From: Polydactylus sextarius
Taxonomy: Eukaryota; Chordata; Actinopteri; Polynemidae
Direction of reading: 5' to 3'
DNA: 64,000 bases
NCBI GenBank assembly: GCA_016801845.1
Contig: CM028915.1
Span: 12,514,501-12,578,500 of the forward strand
The position numbers and the translations under genes are program-made. Shown here in pieces: positions 23,701-35,700 of this stretch. The notes under the pieces are model-generated. The model made no database searches, was not told the DNA's origin, and saw only the letters and a list, made by a program, of their open reading frames with translations. The first letter of the stretch is position 1. Every line of letters begins with the position of its first letter.

Positions 23701-26700
23701 GCCGGTCTAGGGGCATGTAGCTGGACTGACTTGAAGCGATGGCGGCTGAGTTCATTAAAATGTGAAACCAGAATCTGACTGTAAACAAAAAATTCTTGTA
23801 TTTGGCATTTTTGACAGTTTCCCCTCCTCATATAGCCACATGTAACACTGGGGATTGATGTGACATGCCCAATAATGATGGTGAAACGCCCCTTCAACTA
23901 CCTTCCAGAGAGTGAGATGAAAGAAATGTTGAGGCTATCAAGACTTTTTTCAGCATGAAAAGAAAGGGAAAAAAACACACTGCATCCAAGTGTGAGCGGG
24001 GTCATACTGTTCCTTTATCATACCTGCCTCACCTTGGCACACCGGTGTCAGCATACTGCTGAAAATAACCCCTGCAGAGCGGCTGTCAGAGACTTGGCAG
24101 TGCCATGAAATCTTGACATGGTGGGAAACGATATCTCTCAATAAATTACAGCAGCTCTCGTTTAATGGTAAAGGAATGTAAAGCTGTTGCTTTGGAAACA
24201 TGTTGTTCGGAAAAAAAAAAAAAAGTAGCTCTTCAGTCTGCAATTATCAAGATGATAACATTGCATCTTCTTCCGTTAATTGACACCCGTGAATACTGAA
24301 TACTTTGTGAATCATAACAAGTGTGAAAAGAGAAAACAAAAACATCTCACCAGACAACCGTGTCTCTTGGAAATTATGTTTATATCGAACTAATTAGCTT
24401 CCCTATTTACATCATGGTAAGTGTAATTGTTGTTGGATAATGTAGGTGGTGTTTTTTTCTAGTGTATAAAATCCTACATATACACTCAGTTTTTCACTTT
24501 ATTAGGTACACCTAGCTAAAACTAAATCAGTTTCCTGCATTAAATCCGTCCTTCATGAAGGTTATCATGTCCGTGTTTGTGTTGGATCAGTTTTAGAGAG
24601 TAGGGAGGAGTCGCTCTGGAGGTTGTAGTTTGTGTTGTTTAGCCTATGTTTACCAGTATAAATGAGGTGGACAAAATAATAGAAACACCTGTCAGTATAA
24701 CCCGGTCTGGTTATTATTAATAAAATAAACACACGTCTCAAGTTCCACTGTTGACTTTTTAAGTATTTAAACAAGGCTACAGTCTCTCTCTTACCTTTAC
24801 TAAGTGCTTCCATCACCTTAACATAACCCTTGTTACATAACCTTTTAATTACGAACTTGTTGCTATGAACAGACACAATGTGAAAATAAGTCAAATGCGG
24901 TGTCAGAGATCGTTTTGTTGAATTTTGTAATTTGTCGGTGGGACTTCACTTTGCATCTAAATCTCATTATGTTGGTGAAAAATGTAATCGGGGCGGCATT
25001 ACATTTCCTTCAAAAATGTATTCACTGTTTATAAACGTAATTTCTGGAGACAGGGTTTCATCAGATGCACTTGAAGATTTTTGACACACACAGTTTCAGT
25101 CAGGATTAGTTGAGTTAACTGGGTAAACATATAATACAGGACGAGGACTGTGCAGGGTAGAAACTGTGGTCCAGTATGAAAACAAATGACAGAGAGGGAT
25201 AGAGAGAAACACTGCTGTTGACTGCTCAGCTACAATATCTCCCTATATTCCTCTTTCTTCTACTACATTTGTTCAATTCCATCTTTCAGCCAGTTTGTCT
25301 GCCTCCTACCCTTTAACTCTCTCCCTTATAACCTTCACTGCTATATTATGGTCTTGTTCTGTTTAATCAATCTTTATCATGTGTATTCCTTTCCTCGCTC
25401 GCCTTCTCACCTTCTTCATTTCCCATGTCTCTTACCCTGTTGTCTCTCTCCATCCCTCTTTCCTTCCACCTCTCCCCTTTCCTTCTCCTCTGGATAGCTG
25501 CTGTAATGAACCCATAAATTGGAGCAACACAGTGGTGGCTACAGGTCGGGGGGGGTTGGGTGGATGTAAGGGGGGCAGGGGGAGAGCTGAGCTTGACAGA
25601 AAGAGAGAGAGAGAGAGGAAGACAGAGGTAGAGAGCGAAATAAGAGGGGAGCAGGGCAAGGATTCATTCCTGCAGACAAGGGAAGAGATATGACTTCAGT
25701 TGGAGAAGAGACAGACTACAAGGGGAGAGACAGAGGAGGAGGAGGTGCAGAGATGGAGGAGGAGAAGAGGCAGAGAAAGGCAGGGTGAGGGGCATTGGGG
25801 GGGAGGTGGGGGCTCCATAAATTGGTTCAGAAATGAATTTGCACTAGGTAAGGTATAGCCTTGGAACATGCCATCCCAGTTAGATGAGAAGTCCTGTGGA
25901 AGGGAGTCTGATCACAATGGCAGCAGATGGCGGGAAGTGGCAGGGTTGGCTTTTCTTTTTCTTTTTTTATTTTCAGGCAGGGTGAGCGAGGGTAGGCAAA
26001 GGGAGAGGTGTGCAGTAGGGTGACAAGAGTGGTAGAAAATATAACAGAGACAGATGAGGCCTAGACAGACAGACAGACAAACACTAAGCTCAAATGCACT
26101 GTGAAACACAAGAGGCCACCTGGCAACTGCAATGGTCCCACTGGAACGTTGGATAATGATGCTGTTGGGTGCTAAATATCATCAGTGTGTGAATCCTCAT
26201 CACTTTGCAGCATTTCTAATTACTCTGCTGGTGTTGGCTTAATACATATTGGCAGCACTGTAATATTCATTAGCAGATAAGATTCCACAATGTCTCAACA
26301 GCAAATGGAAAAAGTTGGGGAGTAATTGTGTTTTCTTTAAATTCACAAACACTTTTGCAAATTACTTTGGATATGAACTAATATACTGTCACTCAAATAT
26401 TAACCTTTAAAATATGATGTGTTTATTTATCTCCGTGGGAATAAATCATAGATACAATGACTTATTTACATCATCTCTGATTTCATAATGAGTTTCTTTT
26501 TCCCCCCGTTTTGATTCTGTTTCTACTTTCACACGCACAGTTCGCCAAGTTTTCACAGCACAGTTGACACCTGAAGCCAGTAACAGTGTATGAGACAGGA
26601 AGGAAGAGGAGGCAGGATGGGTGGAGCAGGAAATGAATACTGTTGACTGTGGTGTTCAATTTGCCATGCAGAAAAGCATTAAGCTGCATGGAGACAAAAA

Positions 26701-26757
26701 CCCTGCTTAATACCATCAAAGCAATCAAGGCAGAAAAAAGGGGCAAATATATATAAA

Positions 26758-26789
<32 letters not shown>

Positions 26790-29700
26790 TTTCAAACCAA
26801 GCCATGCAAAATATCAAGAACTGCGCACAAGAAATCAACACAAGACATTCAAAGAAACCTCATCAGTTTACTTTCAGAGAAAAAAAAAAGAAAACTGTAG
26901 AGCTGAAATTGAAATAGAACTGATAAATACTGAAACAAGCTGCAAATGTGTCTTATAAAAATGATAACAATAATAATTATAATGATAATACAGAAAAACA
27001 GCAGGAAGCATTGTTTTGAAATGTGAAGCCTTGTTGCCATTACTTGAGCATGAAACGCCCCCGGACATAGGGAAAGAAAGAAACTTTTTAGGTTATTTAG
27101 TGCGAGTAACGTTACACCTGCTCAGGTAAAAGCAACAAGGGGAGCGTCAGCATGTTGTGATGCTGGCTGTAGGCATGCTGTCTGAAGTCTCTGCCACCAT
27201 TGTGCCCGGATCTGCCTACCGGTGCCTTACTGCTTCCAGCTGACATGTTGTAGTTACTGCTGTGCCTCTGTTTTCTCCATAGACTGCTGATAGTGAACCA
27301 ACATGACGTCTTGTTTTAAGTGTTGGTAATTATGAGAGATGGTATATGTTTGACCCTAGTTACAATCAAAGGGCTAGAAGTCTTGAATGATATAAAAACA
27401 TACTTGTTCTGTAGGTTTTTCCTAAATCTTAAAAAAAAAAAACTCTTTGAGCCATGTGAATGAAAAAAATATCCTGCCTGTTTTCTACAACTCCGGCAAC
27501 ATCAATACTGTGTGTACCGATATAACTGAGGCTCATATTGTATAAACTGAGTAAGGAGATTTACTGATATTTTTGGATACCATATCAGTTTGGATTAGGA
27601 AAATGCTGAAGATGTGTTTCTTTTTTTTAATATTTTTTCTATGGTGGAGCAGACAGGATCTAATTTGATTCAAATGGTTAGAAGAGTCTCTGAGAGTTTT
27701 GAAAATAACAGAGAATTTGAAAGTGTTGTCAAACAACCTTCTGGTTTCTTCAAAGTTCACTTTATGTTTTGTTGGAAAATTTGGATTATTAACTAACTGG
27801 AATGTAATGTTAATAAATGGCAGGCACAACCTGGGGGTTTCTACGAAAAGACACAGTGCAGCACATTTCTTTAAAGAAAGGTGATAAAATGTCTTAGTTT
27901 TAGTTCATTAGCGGATTTTTTTTTCTTTCCGTCTCCAGTTTTATAAACAGTATGTCCATGTACCAGGCCACACACATGATGAATCACCATCATTAATAAT
28001 CAATATCTCCTCAAGACCATAGTGATGCTGCCTGTAATAGCACCAGCTAGAGTATGTAGCCGGGACATGTTGCATGTTGTTTTAATGGCATCTGTATTTG
28101 ATCTAGCTGCTTTATTAAAGGACAAAACATGGATCAGCAGCATCGCGGTGACCTTTTTTTCTCCCTCTCTTCTCCCTTCCCTCCTTTTCTCTCTGTCTCA
28201 TTTATCCAGCCAGTTGTCCTTGAGGCACTACAGCATTAGGAAGGTTGTTAACACAAGAGAAAAGGGCGTTCAATGTCATGTCACTGCGTTGCAAGACACG
28301 ACAGAACTGGAGCCCGGGCCATCTTCGTGAGGAAATAAATACATCGCCATCTTCCTTTTCAGAGTGTAATGGTCTGGATATTACATCTCCTGTGGGACAT
28401 TACAGTCCACGAATAATAAATCCATCCTACAGCGTGTGTGTATGTTCGTGTGTGTGTTTTTGTGTGTGTACACATGTGTAGCACAGAATGTGTATGTGCA
28501 TGTGTCTGCATATGTATGTAGATGTGTTTGCGCATGATTCTGTGGGGGGTTTGCATGCACAGTTTGAGGCAATTTGTCCCCTAGAGAGAAAGTGATTCAG
28601 TATCTCTACACCTAGTCAGCTGGAAGCAGCCAGGCAGCCGTAAATCTCAATTACACAAACCACGTTCCCTTTCCTCCCTCGCCCTCCCCTCCTCCCTTGC
28701 CACAGGTGACAATGGACCAAATTGACCGCTCACTGTTGCGTTCCAAGGCTTACCATTAGCTTCGGGCTGAGTCTGAGAGGGCACGGCCACGTAGGGGTCC
28801 TCCCCTTTGTCTGAGCTCATGGGGGGGTCCTTCCGCTCCACCATTCGGCCCCGCCCCAGGGGGCCCTCGGCGGCCTTGGGTAGGGCCGAGGTGGGGAGTG
28901 AGAGGGTGTGGTGATGGTGGTGGTGATGGTGGCCTGCCGGACACAACACAGGTTAATCGACGCTCAGGGGCAGACAGGGCTTCAGTGCAAATGAGCACTG
29001 GGTAGCAGGGGTGCACACACACACATCTATTCCTCCTTTAAGGCATACACACAGACATGGATACACTCACACAAACTCAGACAGCTGCTGGACTGAGGCA
29101 ACAAAGTGTTTCTCCCCAGTGACCCTGGGTAATTCATTATCAAGTGTGTGTATGTGTGTGTGTGTGTCTCAGGATAGACATGTCCTTTCTTTTTTCTGTC
29201 ATTCTCTGCCTCTCTCTCTGGCTTTCTCACCCTCCCCCCTCCTGTTCTGACTGACATGTCAAAGCTCTGTTAGGCCTGTCAGAGCAGAGTACAATCGCAT
29301 TTCTCCACAGTCACCATAGGGTGTCTATCTCTGATATGAAGGACAAGAGACAAACTTTTTCCTTCCATCACTCCAGTTAAGTCTACTTCCAGTTATGCAA
29401 GTTTTCTTCAATTCCAAATGCTTGTAAGTCAGTTTGAGCTTCACTTTAAATTAAAGCTATTTATTGAAACTCCTTCAACTTTGTTTTAAAACTGAAACAA
29501 AACTGTTCTGACTTTCCCTCCGTTTCTTTGCTTTTAAACTGAGAATCTCCCAAATGTATCATATGTGCTCAGACTGTAATCGCTACTCAGCAGGACCCCC
29601 ATCAACATGACTAGATCAATCATCAGAAATATGTCATTAAGAGTTAATGAATTTTCTCTGATCTGACTCTTCCTTGTGATTAAATTCTTTAATGGCTAAA

Positions 29701-32700
29701 TGAACCACTGGCCAACAGTTGAGGAGGGATCATAACACAGCCGGGAAGTTACACCGATGATGAGACTGTTACAAGAATAGCACACGCTTGATTTCTGTCT
29801 GTGAAAATGAATGCAGTGTAAATGCCCTCAAGCCTGAAAGTTTGACATTACCCAACAAATGCAACAAAGTAATCTATCATCTGTGGATTACAGGTCATAC
29901 CTATCTCTTGTGCGTCTATCACTACACATCTCTCAACCCCCTCTCTGTGGCTCCCTGCACCCGCCTGTCTCAGTTTACTCAGTTCCTCCCTCATACGCAG
30001 AATTTGTGCAAAAGCTTTGTCTGACTGTTTATTTTTGAACCATGCTAATCACATTAACATCCCACATGCTTACAGTTAAGCTTCCCTACACAGTTTTGCT
30101 TAATATACGTTGTATTTAATTTAATGTATTTACCCCAGATGAAGAGTGACAACACTTTTATCAACCTCCTCAGTGGAGCTCAGCCCCCAATTCCCATTTT
30201 AACACGCTTTCTCCACAGAGGAGCTGACAGCAATATATGTGTGTGTGTGTGTGTGTGTGTGCACATTTGCAAGATGCGCCAGCGAATTTTCAATATGTGT
30301 TTATGTTTGCGTTTGAAGATGGGGAGACATTTCAGGGGCCTAACATTGATGTTGCCGGTAGACTACGCGCAACAGACACCCGCACACAACACCACCCAGA
30401 GCCTCCTCCTCCTCCTCTTCCTCCGTGTGGCGTGGCAATCATTAAAATGATTTATTTAACTATCAGCCCAAGGCTGAGAGATTAGTGTGACAGGCCTATT
30501 TTATAATTCATTCTCCCACCGCCAGGGGAAGTGCAATTCAGGCAGATGACACACATAGAGAGAGAGCTCAGAGCCTCAGAGCTCTTCAACGGATCAGGAA
30601 AAAAAAACCCTAAACTGCCGACGGATGCACATCCCTCTCTTTCTACAGATTAAAAGAGAGGCAAAGGGGGTCTAGTCTGGAGAGGAGAAGAGGAGGATGG
30701 AGAAGAGGCATTTATTTATCTTCAAATCCATATCAACCACCGACAGATAGATGGAGAGGCTCTGGGGCAATGGCTGGGACTTTGTTTGGGAGGGCTGTAA
30801 ACTGGGTGTTATCTGTGTGTGTTTGTGTGTGTACGTGTGCTGTAAACACACAGGCGAGCCAGTGGAAGCATATTCAGCACTATAGGGGTGCACACCAACA
30901 CAGATGCTTTTTCCGTGACCCTGGATCTCTAAAAGGAGGCAGAATCACAGTGGGGGTACAGCCACAGGGGGGTGAGAGAGAAAGTCAGCTGGGCTTTCTG
31001 GAACAACTTCAAAATATCTATTCCTGCTTTTTCTGTACGGATCTGACTGTTTTGATCTGGCAGCTGCGAGGTATGCGTGTGTGTGTGTGTATGTGTGAGA
31101 GAGCAAGAGTGTCGTCCCTAAAAACCAGACTAATGCACCCTGCGATTAGATAAAAATAAGGTGGATATGATTCTTGGCGCTGGTGCAGTGGAAGAGAGTG
31201 ACTTCACTAGGGTAATCACATCTGTTTATCGTTCTTTAAAAAAGCTTGAGTAAGGAAAATGATATCAATCAGCCAGCAGTGAAGTGTGATTGTGATATTG
31301 TGTTTTGTGATTAAGAGAGTGAACATATCAAGAAGGAGCCGCCACTAAAAATGTCTGTGTGCATGTTTACATTAGCCTTCTGAAACGATCTGATCTATAC
31401 TGACGCTGAACAGGCCCGTTTAATCTCTGTGTCTCTCTGTTGACACATGTCCCATTTAATGTGCATGTTGAGGCATTTCTTCACCATCAAGGCCTTAAAC
31501 CAGCAACAACCAGATCCATCCAATTAGCAAAGCAAAGGTCAGGACTAATCAATGCTATAGCACAGGGGATAAAGGGGGCAGGACAGAGGGAAGAAGAAGA
31601 TGAAGATGAAGGGAGAGAAGGTCCAATGGAACTAATAGAACCAGGATCAACAATGAAAATACCTAATTCTACAATTTTGGTTTGTATTTCTATGTCTACT
31701 TTATTCTAAACACCAAGGGGCTGGATGAGGGAACACTACGAGAAGTGAAATTTACCGACCGTGTCTGAATGTTTCATTACCTGCGTAACTGGAAGGATTG
31801 TCTATCAAAAAGAAGGAATGAAATTAATTCAGTTAAAACCTTGAGTCATTAATAACCCCTCTTTACACATGTGGGAGGAGTTTTCATTTGCTTGAAAGGG
31901 AATGATTGATTGACTGGATGAAGAGGTGTGGCTAAAGTTAAAGAGTCTGAGGAGATGAAATGTAGCTCCTGTCTGTTTTCTTTTCTTTTTTTTTTTATTG
32001 CTTCTACTGTAAATGCGGGATACTTACCGTTCAGTGCCACAAAGGTATCTGGAGGAGAAAGAGAAGAAACAGAAGGAAACTTGTTATTTCATGCAATAAA
32101 GAGAGGGTAAGCTTTAACATGATCAGAAGCCATGACTTTTAGAGTAATTCAAAATCGACTGGCTGCTCGATACTCTACCAACTTTTAATCAGAGGTGATC
32201 TATATGGCTTCTACAGCCAATGATGGCCCAATACTATAGCTTCCCTTGACTTACTGATGAAATTGAAGTGAAAATGCGTTGCCTTCATTTGCTTGCAGTA
32301 AATAGTCAAAGATTGGAATGAAATAAATTGCAGTGATTTAATGTCAAATTGTTTTGAAGTTGATCTCGCAAACTGAGAACCACAATAGCATAACAACAGG
32401 GATTTGACATCCAAACATTTATTTTGCGAATGAGAGGATCAAATATACAGTATATTGAGCATATGTGCTATTCTCTGTGCTGTAGATTAGAAGAGAGGCT
32501 TTAAAAAAGCTTTTGAGGCAGACTGGGTTGAGAGTCTCTCTCTTGTTTTGAGCCCCGTGACTTCTCACAAGACGACGTTTGTCGATGAATGTTTGGGTTG
32601 TGTTTTCGTAGAAAAAGAAGGAACCCTGTCTTTGCCCAATGGGACACAGCACTCTATTGACCAGGGGACCAGAGAAACAGTGGGAGAAAGACAGAGAAGG

Positions 32701-35700
32701 ATGAGACAGATGGGTGGAAGAGGCTGAAAGAGAGGATTGTGACAGCGGAACAGACGGGGTAGAAAGAGGTGACAGCAGCGAAGAAAGGAACGGAGGGCCG
32801 AGAGAAGAGGGAGACCAAGTTAACAGAGAAGAGAGGAATGGAAGGGGGGAGGTATGGAAGATAAGAGTGAAGAGGGCCTGCTTACTTTGGCAGTCTCCCA
32901 GGCCATCTGTGTTACCATGCTCCACGTCCTGCTCAAAGGCTGATCTGCAGGGAACAGAGACATCATGGTCAGTGGTGGAAAACAGGCCAGGGCGTGCAGG
33001 CTTGCCACACCTAGCAAAGTAACAAGGCTATAGGAAAACTACTACCCAAACAGCACCAAACACAGCGTACTCTATGCTTGCACAGGGCGTATGGTGCAGA
33101 AAGCCCTATACTGGAACAAAAACAAAGAACACTTACCAGGTGCCCTAGAGGCCTAAAATCAATGGTTATGAAGAATACTGGCAGGCAAGTAAATCCATAA
33201 CTGGCATGGGACTCATTGCCGATAGTGCAGATACAAATAGATTTATGTTTTATTTAGCTCTAATAAAAACAGTTGTCTTGTGTTGTGTAGCTTTAAAAAA
33301 ATGTTTTTTGGCACTTTTTTGCTTTCTTGCCATCGTCAAGTCATCGATATATAAAAACACAGCCAACAACCTGATTGTAAAAACAATACATTTTCCAGTG
33401 ACTTTCAGTGCTGGTAGGCAGATTTTGTTATTTGTTGTTACGGTTGGAAAGAGTTAGGTTATGTAGCCAAGCCGGAAGCTAAACTAAGCTAAGAGACATG
33501 ACAGTGATATCAACTTCCTCATTTCCCAAAGTGTTGAACTATTCCTTAAGGACAAAAAATCTACAGTTTTCATCAGAACTTCACTTTGATTAATCCTTTC
33601 TCCTCTCACTATGTAGCTGACATCATCTAGGTTGAGTAGAGATATGAGGCAGTTTTCTCAATCACATGGGCAAAGAGCAGGGCAGTGAGGTGTAACCGTG
33701 CTTGAGGGCCATCATATGACACAGAGGGCGAGAGTTTCAGAGATGTTATTTTCTGATGCAATCTGTATCGAGACCTGTTTTCTTCCTGAAAGACCACCAA
33801 GCAGGCAGTAAGGAGATCTGTGAAACAGAGCGGACCAACTGTCAACCAGGATCACAGTCACACATGACAGCTTTTCACAGTCCTCCTTAGCCTCCCCGCC
33901 ACCACCTCCAACCCTTCGTCCCCCCACCCCACATTCCTACTTCTCCTCCTCCTCCCGCCTGTTCACCCACCTCTCATCTTCCTCACCCTTCACTGCTCAC
34001 AATTATACCATGAAGAAGAATGATTTTCCAAAACAGCATCACCCACCCTCACCCTTTATCCCCTGATCAGAGTTGAAAGCTTGAACCTGACATCGAGGAA
34101 AAGTACAGGAGGAGATTTTAAGGGGGAAATGCAATTGGATTCTTGTTGTTACGCTTTCAAATCAGAAACAAAGTCAAAGTCAAAACTTCATGTATATTTA
34201 TGTGGTGGAAATGATTGAAAAAAAAAAAAAATCATCCATTCATTTACAATTCATCTTTTTCTCCATTTTGACAGAACCTTGATTGGGAAGGAGATGGTAC
34301 GTTTTACCCTCTTGATAACCAATTTCCCCTCAAAAGCAGCTACAATAACAGCCACATAAACAACAGCAGCGGCATCCTTTATTCATTTCTAGGGGCACAT
34401 TTAATCTTCTTATCTGATTTGCTTATCATACACGGTTGTGCAATTAAACCTGTTTAAGCACAAATATCGTCCAAGCTCTCCTGGTATCTGCCGGATTTTC
34501 GTCACAGAGTTCTTTACCCTGTACCACCCCGTCCTAAAATGTTGTTTTGCGTCTTTGACAGGACCAAAACACCGGCAATCCTGAGGTCATGGCCTCAAAT
34601 ATAGGTTGATAATAACATTACAGACTGTGGTGAAGCTGTTTTGAGGTGAAGATTACAAGGTTTAAATCCCATCGGTCTCAAGATGAATTAACAATGAGTA
34701 GTCACACTACAGATGCGGTGTCTGGCCCTTACTTGGCGCATGTGAGAGTGAATGAACCACAGTGTGAACCCTCACTTAAAGGGTTCATGTCCCATAGCGG
34801 CTGCATTATGGCAACAGAAGTGCAGAGTGTTCAAATGTGACACTACAGACGGTTCAGCTCAGAGTTAAGATCCCACTGCAACCGCATAATGCATATTTAA
34901 ATCAGATTCAAACTGTACATAACTGGAGGCAGCCAAGGGCCACATTTTTTATTATCTTGCATCAGATGCAATTATTATGTGAGATGTGAGGTTGCACAGA
35001 AGGGGCTTGGCTGCTGAAATGCAGGTCAGGCATAATAGCATTAATTATTCATATCTGCGACCAGGGACTTAATATACTGTACATATAGCACAAAGTAAGT
35101 TTGCATAATGTTTCCTCAAAGTCGACCATTCATTTTGATTCATGGCTTTGATTTACAAAGGAATACCTGCAGTAAACTTAAACTTTAATAATCAGTGACC
35201 CCCCGGCAACAAGTCAGCATATGTGCAGATTTTGTAAATATATGACCCCACCACATATAGAAAAACGTCAGGGTCAGTGGTTTTGACAATACTTAAATAA
35301 TTAACACGTAATCATAAATGCACTCATCTGTTGTCAGTGAAACACAGTCATGTATCTAGTTTACATAATAACAACCATACAGAATCATATACAGACATTT
35401 GCATGAACAGGGGGTGACTGGGGAACATATTGCAGGAGACCAGAGTGCAAGCTGTTTATAGACAGTAGGTATAAGAGGCATAACTCCACATGGGAAAGTT
35501 GGCACGATAGCACCATGGCCAGATGGAAGAAGAAAGGAAGGGAGTCATGCAAGAGAGAAATAATATGTCAGAGGAAAGATAGAAAAAGACAGAAGGATAA
35601 AAATAAGCACACAGACAGGGATGGGCAAATGCAGGTAAGGAGATAGATAGGTAGCTGGATAGGTTAACGGATAAACAAGTTAGACAAGTAACAGGGAAAG

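Larger units (their letters stand above)
17765..28753 (-). other. sema6d intron O-P (11 kb)
   Basis: No exon found between the stalk cassette and the transmembrane exon. Contains a perfect AT-rich hairpin (21946-21971), a repeat remnant (24495-24700), a G-rich/purine block bounded by an 11-bp direct repeat (25512-25825), a GAAA tract (26761-26785) and TG-rich DNA (28434-28530). The 140-codon frame at 23475-23897 shows no recognisable domain. Confidence 0.7.

Noticed and set aside
23475..23897. 140-codon minus-strand open frame within the last sema6d intron
   Set aside because: No family resemblance; Lys/Gln-rich low-complexity tail; likely chance.
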